Notes: generated by a model from the letters alone, not told the origin. A DNA stretch of 64,000 bases from JAUIAI01 sp041396685 (GCA_041396685.1 JAWKYD010000018.1:62001-126000); one strand, 5' to 3'. Counted from the first letter of the stretch, positions 1-9,967 are shown. Made by a program: numbers and translations.

Positions 1-478
1 CGTAGGGCGCCACCTTGGCGAACGTGGACACCGCATTGGTGAAGTGGATCGAGCCCATGCCGGCCGCGATCGACTGCTCCACCCAGTGCCCCACCCGGCC
101 GATGTGGTGCGCATTGCGCAAGCCCAGCAGCGCCACGCCGTGCTCGCGCGCGCGCTCGATCGCCAGCGCCATCGCCTGGTACCCGATGGCCTGTCCCAGG
201 CCGCGGCAACCGTCGACGATCACCATCGCGCCGGTATCCACGGCCACCTCGATGCGCTGATTGAGCTGCAGCTCGCCCGCCAGCAATGAATCGATGTACA
301 TCGGGATCATGCCCACGCCGTGCGAATCGTGGCCGGCGAGGTTGGCGCCGACCAGGTGGTCGGCCAGCAGCCGGGCCTCCTCGGCATTCGAGCCGGCGTC
401 GGTGAACAGACGCACGCACCAGTCGTGTAGCGCGGGGGTGGGCACGTTCTGTTCGCCCATGGGGGAAGTGGCAGGCAA
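1..478 (-). CDS. Ldh2-family malate/L-lactate dehydrogenase, 3' end outside window
   Basis: N-terminal part (about 159 residues) of an NAD(P)-dependent oxidoreductase of the malate/L-sulfolactate/L-lactate dehydrogenase type (Ldh2 fold, unrelated to classical lactate dehydrogenases). Family signatures seen are the N-terminal helix followed by AGHDSHGVGMIP and the later HHIGRVGHWVEQ segment, which supplies the active-site histidine in this family. The TTG start at 478 is preferred because AAAGGAG lies 6 nt upstream; an in-frame ATG at 460 has no such site. The gene runs off the left edge, so length and substrate cannot be judged. It lies 27 bases after a small ORF and is probably co-transcribed with it. 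A second, full-length Ldh2 paralogue is at 16191-17222. Confidence 0.88.
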   Translation of the reverse strand, partial: MPATSPMGEQNVPTPALHDWCVRLFTDAGSNAEEARLLADHLVGANLAGHDSHGVGMIPMYIDSLLAGELQLNQRIEVAVDTGAMVIVDGCRGLGQAIGYQAMALAIERAREHGVALLGLRNAHHIGRVGHWVEQSIAAGMGSIHFTNAVSTFAKVAPY

Positions 479-505
479 GTTGGTCTCCTTTGGTCGGGAT
501 GCGGC

Positions 506-682
506 TCAGATGATCGAACCACGACGCCCGGCCAGACCCTCGGCACGACCCTCGTCGAGCCTGGCCTCGGGTTCCTTGGCCGACTGATCGTGATTGTCGC
601 GACGCAGTTTTTCCACCGTGCGGTCGAGGAAAGGCCAGGGCACGGGCTCCTCGACGAAACGCGAAAGGTCACCCTTGTTCAT
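506..682 (-). CDS. small hypothetical protein (58 aa)
   Basis: Short ORF directly upstream of the Ldh2-type dehydrogenase on the same strand. The product is hydrophilic and rich in charged residues (RRDNHDQSAKEPEARLDEG in the middle), with no membrane segment or recognised domain. Third codon positions are mostly G or C, like real genes here. The ATG at 682 gives 58 residues; an in-frame start at 745 would add 21 residues of less coding-like sequence. The purine-rich GGCGGCAGGGC before the ATG is only a weak ribosome site. It could be a leader-type gene of the dehydrogenase operon; no function is assigned. Confidence 0.42.
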   Translation of the reverse strand: MNKGDLSRFVEEPVPWPFLDRTVEKLRRDNHDQSAKEPEARLDEGRAEGLAGRRGSII

Positions 683-858
683 GCCCTGCCGCCAGGATAA
701 CGACGTGGAACCAGTTCGGTCTGTCGGGAAGCCGTGATCGTTCAACGGACAGTATCGCCATCAGCCGTGAACACCTCGGCGGACAAACGTTCATACGGCT
801 CAGCATGTTACGGCCATCGTCTGTAGCCGGCAACTTCTCCGCTCGGCACGGGCCGCAT

Positions 859-2097
859 TCAGTCCTGATTCGCCGGGCTGGGTGGCCCGGTGAATCGGGC
901 CGACATCACCGACCACGCGAGACGCCAGTCGATGCGCTCCTGTTCGAGACGCACACCGATGCCCCAGCGGCCACGCCGCAAATCCGCGAGCAAGCGGGCC
1001 TCGGCCTCGGTGAGTCGATCATCGCCGCCCTGCTCGGATGGCGCGGCCTCGTGACCCCAGTACGGCTGGTGTTCGAGCAGGGTGGCTTCGTCCATCAGCA
1101 CGGACTCGATGTGCGGCAGGTAATGCCTGGCCCGGTTGAGAATCGCCAGGCCGTGGGTGTCCAGATCGCCCCAATAGCAGACCGGGATGCCGGCCAGCCA
1201 CGGGATTGCGGCCAGCGCATCGACACCATAGCCCAAGGACATGATCACCATGCCACCGGGAAGATCTTCGAACGCCAGCCCGGTCTGCAGGTTCTCGACC
1301 ACGATCACGCGTGCCGGGCGCAGTGCGAGCGCGGCGAACGACTCGAGCGGCAAGGTCAGATCGCCCAGGCCACTCACTTGATGGCGCAGCGCCGGATCCA
1401 ATAGCCGCACCCGAATCAGGCGGGAAATCGGCCGCAATCCGCACAGCTCGTGGAACTCGACCGTGCCGGGGTCGACCCCACGCAGCGCGCCCAGCCATTC
1501 GCCGACCAGGCGCCTGCGCGAATCGAGCCACTTGGTATCGAGACCGGGCACCGGCAATTGACGCACATACAAGGCACTGGCCGGATGTCGGTCGAGCCAG
1601 GCGACGAGGGTCAGCAAACGCTCGAAGTCGGCGGTCTCATAGTCGGCCAGAACGGCGAACGCACGCGCCGCGGCGTCGGCCAATTGCGGCCAGACACGCA
1701 TGACATCACCGTAACGCTGACAGGCGCGCTGCCAGCGCTCGAGCTGACCCGCCCACTGCGCACACTGGGCCGGATGCTCGATGATGATGCGCTCGGGTAG
1801 CGCTTGCAGACCGAGCACCCGCCAGCGCCGCTCGCCCCAGACCAGGCGACCATGCGCAGCGGGGCCGGCACCGGCGTCGGCATTTGCGGACTGCCACTGC
1901 TGCCACGCGGCCAGCCAGGCACGCACGGCCTCGAGTTCGCGAACCGCGCGCGCCTCGGTAGGCACGGACAAGCCGATTTCAATTGGGAAACCCTCGGGCA
2001 TCGAATCGGATCGGCCCTGGGTGCCCGCCAGCCATTGCCGCTGCGCCAAATCGAAGCGCCGCGTCAGCAGACGAGCGATATCGGCTGGCGACTTCAA
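859..2097 (-). CDS. jetD: Wadjet protein JetD (DUF3322/DUF2220, Toprim-like nuclease)
   Basis: Nuclease subunit of a type I Wadjet system, which in characterised members cuts plasmid DNA extruded by the JetABC SMC-like motor. The N-terminal DUF3322 part begins with a KSPADIARLLTRRFDLAQ helix. The C-terminal DUF2220 domain has the Toprim-like acidic residues: a glutamate in VVENLQT (about E268) and the pair in WGDLDTHG (D311, D313). The TTG at 2097 overlaps the jetC stop (TTGA) and puts the family's usual N-terminus at residue 1; the open frame continues upstream to 2313 but that part is only jetC read in another frame. The product is about 412 aa, normal for the family. It is the last gene of jetABCD. 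All expected acidic residues are present, so this subunit looks intact. Confidence 0.88.
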   Translation of the reverse strand: MKSPADIARLLTRRFDLAQRQWLAGTQGRSDSMPEGFPIEIGLSVPTEARAVRELEAVRAWLAAWQQWQSANADAGAGPAAHGRLVWGERRWRVLGLQALPERIIIEHPAQCAQWAGQLERWQRACQRYGDVMRVWPQLADAAARAFAVLADYETADFERLLTLVAWLDRHPASALYVRQLPVPGLDTKWLDSRRRLVGEWLGALRGVDPGTVEFHELCGLRPISRLIRVRLLDPALRHQVSGLGDLTLPLESFAALALRPARVIVVENLQTGLAFEDLPGGMVIMSLGYGVDALAAIPWLAGIPVCYWGDLDTHGLAILNRARHYLPHIESVLMDEATLLEHQPYWGHEAAPSEQGGDDRLTEAEARLLADLRRGRWGIGVRLEQERIDWRLAWSVMSARFTGPPSPANQD

Positions 2098-5000
2098 TCG
2101 AAGGAGCGGGCCGGCGGACCCAGTGGAGCAGACTGACCGAGATGCGCGGGTTCCGCGCGGCCACGATCGTCGTAGGCATCGTGGGCGCCAGCCCCAACAG
2201 CGTCGTCGCCATCGCGTCGAGCCTGCTCGGGCAGGCGAAGGCGAGCGGCAGGCTCGTCGTATTCGATCATCAGCACGCTCGAGACGCGTCGGTCGCGAAT
2301 ATCGACGAAGCATGCGCCGCCGATGAATGGCTCCAAGGTCATCACGGACTTCAGCGGCGTTGCCACCACCATCTGAAAGCCGAAGTTGGCGAAGATGTTC
2401 ATGGCCAGCGCGGTGAATTCGTTGTCGGCCTTGTCGAAGGCCTCGTCGAGCACGACGGGCGCATAGGCCGGCAGTTCACGCTCGCTGCCGCCGAGTTGGT
2501 ATCGCAATGCCGCTGCCAGGCAGGTGGTGGCCAGCTTCTGCCGCTGCCCACCGGATTTTCCCGAGCCGCTGCGGTAGACCTCGACCTCGGCGCCGGTTTC
2601 GTCGGTTTCGCGGCCGATGAACTCCATGTGGTGCCGCACATCGAGCACGGTCTGACGCCAGCGTCGGTGCTCGGCCAGTTCGCTGGACAGTTGCAACACC
2701 AGCTCGCGCAGGACCTCGAAGCGGGCCTCGGCCGAGTCGCGCTCGCCGCTCCAGGCGTGGCTGAGCACATGTTGCACCTGCTGGCGAAACTCGCGCACTT
2801 CAGGCAGAAAGCGGTCACTGACCTCGATGGACAAGGTGGTGGCCTGCTCGAGCGTGCGGTTGAACGGCACGCGGGCCAGGCTGTGATTGACCAGTGTCAT
2901 GCGCTCGAATATCTCTTTGCGCGCATCGTTCATGTGCGACATCAGCGCGGCCAGATTCTGGTGGCTCTGGCTCTCGAGCAACTCGAAAAAGCGCTGCTCG
3001 TGCGCCGGCAGGCCGTCGGTCTCCAGGCGATTGAGCTTGGCCATGAAATCGGGCCCGGCCGCCAGGCTGGCATCGAGGCCGTCGGCCTCAGCCGGCCAGC
3101 GACGAATGAACTCCTCGAACTGACGCTCGGCCAGACGTCCCTGCGCATCGATGCCGCGCAGGGTCTCGGCGTGCTCGTGGGCAAGAGCGCGCTCGACGGC
3201 CCGCGCGATGGCATCGAGCGTGTCGAGCGTCAGCGGCCGGTTCTCGGCCGCAAAGCGACGATCGAGTTCCTCACGCAACGCATCGCCGAGTTCGGCCGCC
3301 GACTCGTCATGCAGTGCCGCCAGTGCCTCGCGAAGCTGATCGGCGTTCTCGTGCGCCTTCTCGTAGTCGATGGTCTTGCGCCGCAAGGTGGTGGCCAAGC
3401 GCTCGAGCGACACCGTCTGCCTGGCGATGCGGGCGGCGAGATCGCGCAGTTCGTCGTTGCCCGCAACGGCCTCGGCGATGCGCTTCTCGAGCGCACTGAG
3501 CGCCGCCAACATGGGCGCCGCATCGATGTCACCCCACTGCAGATTGACCACGGCCTGGCAATGGCCGATGCCGCGCCCGCTGACTCTGGCTGGCTTCCAG
3601 GGATTCGAGCTGACGCTGCACCCCGCCGATGCGATCGCCAAGCTGTTGGGCCTGGCGTTTGAAAAGAGCCAGCTTCTCGCGATTGTCGAAGCCCAGAACC
3701 CAGTGGACGGCGGTCGTCCAACGCGCGTCGGTCGTCTTTTTCGTGGCGGGTGCGGCTGTGGCGGATCTGGCCATGCACGGTGAGCGCACGATCGGCCCGA
3801 CGAAATGCTTGCAGACTGGTGACGCAGGTGTAGTCGAAACGCTCGCGCAGTTCACGTGCCAGCCACTCGCCCTGGGACCCCGGTTTGATCTCGAGCTTGA
3901 ACACGAGCGAGTCGGCGGTGAGCGTTCGCGCCGGGGTGCTCTCGCGCGGCGCCACACGGTAGTAGACCAACCGCTGGCCGAGGTGCTCGCCCTCGACGAA
4001 CGAGGACATTGCCGCATAGTGGCGGTCATCGACCAGGATCGACAGGCCAAAGCCGTGCAACACGCGCTCGATGGCACCCTGCCACTCGGCGGCATCGGCG
4101 CGCACCTGCAGCAACTCGCCCACGAACGGCAACGCACCCTCGTCGAGCCCGATGCCAGCCGCCACACGCGCACGCAGCGCCAACAACTGCGCCGGAATAT
4201 TCGATGGCTGCCGTTCGAGTGCCTGAACCTCGGCGACGGTCTCTTCGAACGCCGACTCGGCCTCGCGCCGCGCCAGAACCAATTTATCGCGCGCGTCTCG
4301 CTCACGCCGTTCGGACCCTTCGTAGTCTTCGAGCTCCGCTCGTGCGGCGGCCACCGCCTGCGCCCAGGCGCGCGGCGAATCGGGCATGGGCACATCGAGT
4401 GCGGTCAGGGCCGCAGCCGCCTGACTGCGCATGCGCAGGCGGTCGTCACGCTGGCGCTCGAGCATGGTGTGCTCATTTCGCCAAGCGCTGATCTGGTCAC
4501 CGCCGGCGGCGTCGTGACGGCGCTGCAGCGCACGTAGCTCGTCCTGCTCGCGATCGTGGTCGGCCTGCGCCCGGCCGATCTCGCCGTGCAGGGCATCGGC
4601 CTGCAGCTGCAAGGCGGCGATGCGCTCGCCCAGCAAGCGTGCTTTGTGACCCGAGCGGTGGGTGTCGACGGCGCCGCTGAGCGCCTCGCAGTGCAGGCGC
4701 GACGCCTGCAGACGTTCGCGCTCGGCCATCGCGACACGCGCCGGCAGCAGCGCCTCGACCTGCTGACGCGCCGACACCACCGCCTGGTGGGCGGCATTGA
4801 GCTCGTCGAACTCGGCCACCAGGCGATCGGCGGCGTCGAACGTTGCCGGGCGCTCGAGCATGAACTCGCGCATGAAGGCGTTCAGGTCGCCGAGATTCTT
4901 GGCCGACTGGGTCTTGTGCAGCAGACGCAACGACAGCTCGTTCTCGATGCCCAGCAGACGGCAGAAGCGCTCGCTGTAAGGCCGGAATTCGCCACGCACG

Positions 5001-5569
5001 AAGGCATCGGGAAACTGCAGCTTGAGCTTGCGAACGTCGAGATTGGCCTGCCCGAAGGCTTCGAACTCGGTGATTTCCAGTGCCCGCTCGAACACCATGA
5101 ATTGCCGGTGCACGTCGGCCGCACCATTGGCAGCGCCGCGCAGCCAGAGCAACTGCGCGAGCACCACCGTTCGGCCACGGCCGTTGTCGAAGGTGAGTGC
5201 AATGGCGGTCCAGGTCGTGCCGGTGCGCAGAAAGCGGGTGGCGATCTCCCCCGAGGCATCGTCTTTCTGTTCGGCCCAGGCGCCGCGAACATAGCTGACC
5301 AGATTGCGATCGCGGCCGCTGCGCTCGGCCTCACGGGCGGCGGCATTGAAATCGATCCAGCGTGGCGGCACGAGCAGCGCCGAGATGGCATCCAGCAAGG
5401 TGGACTTGCCGGCACCCGAGCGGCCCACGAACAGAAAACCACGCTCGGCGATCGGGACATCGTGCACGCCGGCGAACGTGCCCCAGTTGTAGACCTGCAG
5501 CCGACGCATGCGGAACTGCTCGGGCGGCTGGGCCGGCTCGATGGTGTCGAATGCCAGTTGCATGCTCAC
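2094..5569 (-). pseudogene. jetC: Wadjet protein JetC (SMC/MukB-like ATPase), broken by two +1 frameshifts
   Basis: Large SMC-like ATPase of the Wadjet motor. The N-terminus has a Walker A loop (GRSGAGKST, residues 49-57), then long coiled-coil arms. The C-terminus has the ABC signature (KSGGQRQK) and Walker B/D-loop (VVLDEAFDKAD). The GTG start overlaps the jetB stop (GTGA). The frame is interrupted twice: near 3706, after HEKDDRRALDDRR, one extra C must be skipped to regain HWVLGFDNREKL; near 3565-3590 a second +1 step restores NLQWGDIDAAP. The span is 3476 bp, exactly two bases more than a 1158-codon gene. Without correction translation ends at 3230 after about 779 aa, losing the ATPase C-half. 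This is either inactivation or indel error. The arms and both ATPase halves are otherwise well conserved. Confidence 0.85.
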
Positions 5570-6486
5570 GGTTGACGTCTGCCGATGTTGGAGGCGCTGA
5601 TACGGCGATGGACGGCGGCGTCATCGGGCTCGTACGACGCATCGTGGGGGTCGTCTGGCAAGTCGTTGGCGTCGTCGTTGGCGTCGTCGTTGGCGTCGTC
5701 GTTGGCGTCGTCGTTGGCGTCGTCGTTGCCGTCGTCGTTGCCGTCGTCGTTCAGGTGATCGCGCAGCGCGGCGTGCGACTCGCCGTGCCAGTCGTCTTCG
5801 GGAGCCTGGCCCGCGGCCAAGTCGCCGTCGCGCTCATAGGCACGCATCAGATCGGCGATTTCCTCGGCCGAGAACAGGATCTTGAGCGTGGGCGAGATCT
5901 CGAAGCGCCGATCGGCCGCCCGCAGTTTGCGCAAGATGCTGTGTTTCTTGATTTTTTCGATGCTGGCATGCAGGCGCTTGACGAACAGCGCCCGATCGGC
6001 GCTGGCAGCGCGATCGTAGACGGTGAGCGCCTCGACGATCTCATCGACATCGACGACGGCGCGCTCGTTCTGGGCCTGAGCCTGGGTGAGCCGCTGGCGC
6101 AGAAACAGCAGCAGCACCGAATCGAGAAAAGTCAGGCTGGCCCGGCGCAGCAGCACCGGTGCACCGAGCTCGCCGGTGTCGGCCTGACGAGCAAAGGCCA
6201 CGCGCAGATCGCGGTCGATCACCAACTGCAGGAAAAGATCCGCCAGCCGGCTGCGCACGATGTCTTCGTGGCGCAGCAGCACCGGCCAGAGTTGCGAATG
6301 GCGCTCACCATCGAGAAACGGCCCGGTCAGCAAGAGCACCAGCACCCGCCGCGCATCGAACGGCAAGGTGCCGCAGTCATCGGGATACAGTGGTTGCGGA
6401 CCACTGACCGCTTGCTCATCCACGGCGGGCATTGCCTGCGTGGAATCGGGCGCGACGTCATCGACGCGGGTTTCAGGCCAGGGCAT
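5566..6486 (-). CDS. jetB: Wadjet protein JetB (DUF4194, MukE-like)
   Basis: Winged-helix, MukE-like accessory subunit of the type I Wadjet complex, bridging the JetA kleisin and the JetC ATPase in characterised systems. Family features include RRVLVLLLTGPFLDGERH near the N-terminus and the central ALTVYDRA..FVKRLHASIEKIKKHSIL segment. The ATG at 6486 overlaps the end of jetA by 14 nt; the open frame extends upstream to 6786 but that part is antisense-like sequence inside jetA. The product is about 306 aa, longer than many DUF4194 proteins because of an acidic C-terminal tail made of repeated Asp-Asp-Ala-Asn or Asp-Asp-Gly-Asn units (5665-5748). The tail is probably disordered. The stop overlaps the jetC GTG. 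Confidence 0.87.
   Translation of the reverse strand: MPWPETRVDDVAPDSTQAMPAVDEQAVSGPQPLYPDDCGTLPFDARRVLVLLLTGPFLDGERHSQLWPVLLRHEDIVRSRLADLFLQLVIDRDLRVAFARQADTGELGAPVLLRRASLTFLDSVLLLFLRQRLTQAQAQNERAVVDVDEIVEALTVYDRAASADRALFVKRLHASIEKIKKHSILRKLRAADRRFEISPTLKILFSAEEIADLMRAYERDGDLAAGQAPEDDWHGESHAALRDHLNDDGNDDGNDDANDDANDDANDDANDDANDLPDDPHDASYEPDDAAVHRRISASNIGRRQP
5665..5748. repeat. seven tandem copies of a 12-bp unit in jetB
   Basis: Seven head-to-tail 12-bp units: five copies of GTTGGCGTCGTC followed by two of GTTGCCGTCGTC. Because 12 is divisible by three, copy-number change keeps frame; on the minus strand they encode DDAN and DDGN repeats in the C-terminal tail of JetB. The flanking codons (NDD before and NDLPDD after) look like decayed units. 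Near-perfect copies imply recent slippage expansion. Confidence 0.93.
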
Positions 6487-7933
6487 GCAGACAGTCTCGC
6501 GTGAAATAGATACAAGGGATACGCGCACTGCGCGGTCGCGCATCGTCACCCACCCAGGATACGGTTTCGACGCCGTCGGTCCGTACCCCGTGACGAGCGC
6601 CCAGGGCCAGCAGGCCGACCACGCTGCCCAGGCCTTGCCGAGCGGGATACTGGGCCAGCAGCTCGGCAATGGACCCTTGCGCATGCCGGCCGAGCCAGGC
6701 GCGGATGTCGCCCTGCAGACCGCGCAGATCGATTTCGGAGTGCGCGACCAGCTCGCCGATGGCATCCAGACCGACCTCGGGCGCATCGCCCTCTTGCATG
6801 AGCGCCGGTGCGGCCTGCAACGACGGGTCGTACAACACCCACTGCGCCAGCGAGCCGACCCGGGCGCTGGTCAGCTCGAGTGTGAAGGCCAGCGACTCGG
6901 TGGCGCGCATCTGCTCCTTGAGAGTGAGCGCCGAGCGCTGCGCCTGCTGCAGCAACTGATTGACGCGACGCTGTTCCAGATACTGCCGGCTTTGCACGAA
7001 GTGACGCAGGCTGCGTGCGAACGACTGCAAGACCTCGTGCACGGAGCCGCCCTGGGCCAGCAGCTCGCGCGTGAGCCGCAACAGAAACCGGCGCTCGGCC
7101 ATGCCCAGCCCGGCCGTGAAACCCCGCGCCATCACGGACTCGAGCGCGGTGTCGAGCGAAGCGGATTGCTCCGGGTTCGTGAGCAGCCGCCAGAAGGCGG
7201 TGAAACTACGCCCGGCGTCGCTCTCGGCGATGACATCGATGCCGGCGAACAGAGCCTCCAATACCTCGCCGCGCTGACCCTCGCCCTCGACGATGCGCTC
7301 GCGCAGGCTGCGGTTGAGCTGCTCGAACTGATCGCGCACGCGGCGGAAGTCACCCGTGAGGCCATCGGCCAATGCGATGATCTCGCGCGCACGCTCGAGC
7401 GCCGAGGCCTCTGACAACGTTGGCAGATCGCCCGAACGGGCGGCCTCGATCTGACGATCGAGGCGCTCGCGCTCGGCGCTCAGGCGCGCGAGCCGACGCT
7501 CGCGATCGGGGTCGGTGTCGTCGGCCAACGAGACCAAGGCATGAATGACCAGTGACAAGCGGCTTTCGGTGGCCGCCGAATGCGGTGTCGCCTGAGCCGA
7601 CACGAACCGGATGGCATCGGCCGCGGCCACCGACAGCTCGTAGGTTTCCTCCGGGGCGCCCACTGGCAGACGGCGCTCGAGCCAGCCCTCGGCGAGCCAC
7701 GCCGCCACGTAGGCCTGGGGGGTCTGCGGCAGCGGCTCGCCGCGAGAGCGCAGGGACTCGAGTTCGTGGCCCAGGCGCTCGATCAGCACCGAGCCGGGCA
7801 GACTGCGATCGCCGGTGAGCAGCAAGCCCTGCAGCAGGCCAACGACCACCGGGCCGTTATCGGCGGCGAGCAGGCGCCACAGTGGTTGCTGCCGCATTTG
7901 CCGATAGACGGCGACATGTTTTTCCGATGCCAT
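6473..7933 (-). CDS. jetA: Wadjet protein JetA (DUF3375, kleisin-like)
   Basis: First gene of the Wadjet operon, encoding the 486-aa kleisin/MukF-like subunit. The DUF3375 family is recognised from the N-terminal VYRQMRQQPLWRLLAADNGPVV segment type, the winged-helix region ending in AAWLAEGWLERRLP, and a long helical middle with LSAERERLDRQIEAA. The ATG at 7933 is the first start; the gene is divergent from the SWIM-protein gene at 8021, so the 87-bp gap must hold both promoters. The C-terminus overlaps jetB by 14 nt. No frameshift or missing segment is apparent. The order jetA-jetB-jetC-jetD matches type I Wadjet loci. Confidence 0.88.
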   Translation of the reverse strand: MASEKHVAVYRQMRQQPLWRLLAADNGPVVVGLLQGLLLTGDRSLPGSVLIERLGHELESLRSRGEPLPQTPQAYVAAWLAEGWLERRLPVGAPEETYELSVAAADAIRFVSAQATPHSAATESRLSLVIHALVSLADDTDPDRERRLARLSAERERLDRQIEAARSGDLPTLSEASALERAREIIALADGLTGDFRRVRDQFEQLNRSLRERIVEGEGQRGEVLEALFAGIDVIAESDAGRSFTAFWRLLTNPEQSASLDTALESVMARGFTAGLGMAERRFLLRLTRELLAQGGSVHEVLQSFARSLRHFVQSRQYLEQRRVNQLLQQAQRSALTLKEQMRATESLAFTLELTSARVGSLAQWVLYDPSLQAAPALMQEGDAPEVGLDAIGELVAHSEIDLRGLQGDIRAWLGRHAQGSIAELLAQYPARQGLGSVVGLLALGARHGVRTDGVETVSWVGDDARPRSARIPCIYFTRDCLHALA

Positions 7934-8020
7934 GGCGACAGTCTATCGCTTCGGCAGGCTCAGGCGGTGAGCCTGTCAGGGGTGACGATCAACGCAATCC
8001 CGCGTACCAAGCCCGCTACC

Positions 8021-9943
8021 ATGAAGCCCAATGACGCCATCCTGATTCCAGCGATGCCAAGCAGCACCGAACAGCACCTGCGCCAGCTCGACCTGGCCGA
8101 TTTGCAAAGCTGGGCCGGCAGTGCCGTTTTGGGCCGCGGCCAACGGCTGGTCGGCCAGGTCCACGACCTGTACCAATGCCCGCCATCCGACCTGGTCGCC
8201 TGGGTCGAGGGCGAGCGCCGCTATACCACGCTGGTTCGCATCGGCGCGGGCTCGCTGCGCGCCGAATGCACCTGCCCATATGAGAGGGGTGGGCCCTGCA
8301 AGCACGCGCTGGCCGTGGTGCTCGCGGCCGCCGAGGTCCTCAACCGCGGTGAATCGCTGCCATGGCTCGAACAGGCGGTCGAACAAGATGCCGCGGCAAC
8401 GGTGACACCAAGCGCCACGGCAGGCCAAGTCTCCCAAGACACCCTCACAGGCGGGAGCATACCCGCCAAAGACCCGACGGAACCGCGCCGGTCCACGCCA
8501 GCCGTCGGCCGCAGGCCGGCGGCAAAGGCTGTCCCCGATGACCCGCTCCAGCAGATCGAGAACCCGCGGGCGCGTCGTCGAGCCCAACGGCTACACCGGC
8601 AGATCCAGGCGCTGGCCAACAGCCCCTTCGATCCCTACACCTACGATAACTGGCGCCATCGCATGGTGCCGCCCGACCTGGGCGAGATCGAGCGCGGTTT
8701 CGAAGACTTGCTCGACGACGGCGAGGTCGAGGCCACGCTCTATCTGGCCGAGGGCTTGATGAAGGCTGGTGCGCACATGATCGAGTCCAGCAGCGACGAC
8801 GACGGCGATATCGCTATGGCGGTGAACGCATGCATGAACGTGGCCCTGGATGCCCTGCCCGCCTCCGCGCGCTCGCCGGCCGAACAACTCGTCTGGGTCA
8901 TCGAACGCGATCTCGAAGACCAGTTCGGCCTGCTCGATGACGTCGAAAACACTCTGAACCACCCGCAGTATCAGCCCGAGCATTGGTCCACGGTCGCCGA
9001 CATCATGCAGCAACGCATCGGCGTGGCCGTCGATCCGATGTCGCCGCGCAGCAGCAGCGACTTCCCTGTCGGACGCTGGCTGGACATCGCAGTCGATGCC
9101 CTGCGTCGCGCCGATCAGCATGAGCGCATCGTGCCGCTGCTCGAGCCACTGGCCGAATCCACCGGCTGCTACATGACGCTGATCGATGCGCTCATCTCGG
9201 ACGGCGACACCGCCAAGGCCCGTTCTTGGTGCCTGCGCGCGGCCGAGCATCGCCCATCGGCCAACCGGGATGTTCACCTCTTCCGTGACCGGCTCGTCGA
9301 CATCGCCACGGCCGAACGACGTCACGATCTGGTGGCCGCTTACCACGCCGAGTCATTCTTCGATTCTCCCGACATCCATCACTATCGGGCATTGGCGCAG
9401 GCGGCGCAGGCCGCCGGCTGCCTGCCCCTGGTGCGCGAGGTCGCACTGCGGTTTCTGGAAACCGGCGCGCCACCGGATCACCAATGGCCGTTGCCCGAAA
9501 CGGAGTTGCCCTCCACCGGGTGGACGGGCTCGTGGCGTGCCGCTCACCCGTTGTTGACGACGCTGATCGACATCGCCATCGACGAGCAAAGACTCGACGA
9601 TGTCGTCACGCTATACCACCGCCTCGGCCCACAGGAACGACGCCAGGGCCGGCTGGCCGAGTCGGTGGCCGACGCCATTCGCGGTCACAGTCCGGACCTG
9701 GCCATCGACATCTGGTCGACGCTGGCCGAGGCCGAAATCGCGCAGGTCAAGCCGGCCGCCTACGAGTGCGCCGCCAGGCTGTTGCGCAAGGTGCAATTGC
9801 TGATGCGCGAGCAAAACCAGGGCGAGCGCTGGCAGGCCTGCATCACCGACATTCGCGTCCGCCACAAAAGAAAACTTCGGTTGCTCGAAAACCTCGAGCC
9901 ACTGTCGGCTCAGCGGCTGGTGCGGCGCGGTATCAACGACTGA
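8021..9943 (+). CDS. SWIM zinc-finger protein with helical repeats
   Basis: A protein of about 640 aa with a SWIM-type zinc finger (CxCx7CxH: C83, C85, C93, H95, in CTCPYERGGPCKH) near the N-terminus, a low-complexity linker, then a long alpha-helical region with TPR-like character (for example DTAKARSWCLRAAEHRP and ERRHDLVAAYHAESFF). SWIM fingers bind nucleic acid or protein; no specific role is established for this architecture. The ATG at 8021 is chosen over the open frame upstream to 7580, which is antisense to jetA; an ATG at 8054 is also possible. It is divergent from the Wadjet operon, so a shared promoter region and a link to DNA metabolism are possible but unproven. Confidence 0.82.
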   Translation: MKPNDAILIPAMPSSTEQHLRQLDLADLQSWAGSAVLGRGQRLVGQVHDLYQCPPSDLVAWVEGERRYTTLVRIGAGSLRAECTCPYERGGPCKHALAVVLAAAEVLNRGESLPWLEQAVEQDAAATVTPSATAGQVSQDTLTGGSIPAKDPTEPRRSTPAVGRRPAAKAVPDDPLQQIENPRARRRAQRLHRQIQALANSPFDPYTYDNWRHRMVPPDLGEIERGFEDLLDDGEVEATLYLAEGLMKAGAHMIESSSDDDGDIAMAVNACMNVALDALPASARSPAEQLVWVIERDLEDQFGLLDDVENTLNHPQYQPEHWSTVADIMQQRIGVAVDPMSPRSSSDFPVGRWLDIAVDALRRADQHERIVPLLEPLAESTGCYMTLIDALISDGDTAKARSWCLRAAEHRPSANRDVHLFRDRLVDIATAERRHDLVAAYHAESFFDSPDIHHYRALAQAAQAAGCLPLVREVALRFLETGAPPDHQWPLPETELPSTGWTGSWRAAHPLLTTLIDIAIDEQRLDDVVTLYHRLGPQERRQGRLAESVADAIRGHSPDLAIDIWSTLAEAEIAQVKPAAYECAARLLRKVQLLMREQNQGERWQACITDIRVRHKRKLRLLENLEPLSAQRLVRRGIND

Positions 9944-9951
9944 GCACACCA

Positions 9952-9967
9952 CCGGGCTCGCTCCCGG
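9952..9967. terminator. possible bidirectional hairpin between convergent genes
   Basis: CCGGG-CTCGCT-CCCGG gives a 5-bp GC stem with a 6-nt loop, in the 62-bp gap between the convergent SWIM-protein gene and the gene ending at 10006. There is no T-run after the stem, so an intrinsic terminator is only suggested by position. Confidence 0.28.

Noticed and set aside
1983..3662. 559-aa plus-strand ORF opposite jetC/jetD
   Set aside because: Antisense shadow in GC-rich DNA; the minus-strand Wadjet motifs are unmistakable.
5665..5748. CRISPR-like array in jetB
   Set aside because: The 12-bp units are contiguous with no spacers and are in-frame coding repeats.
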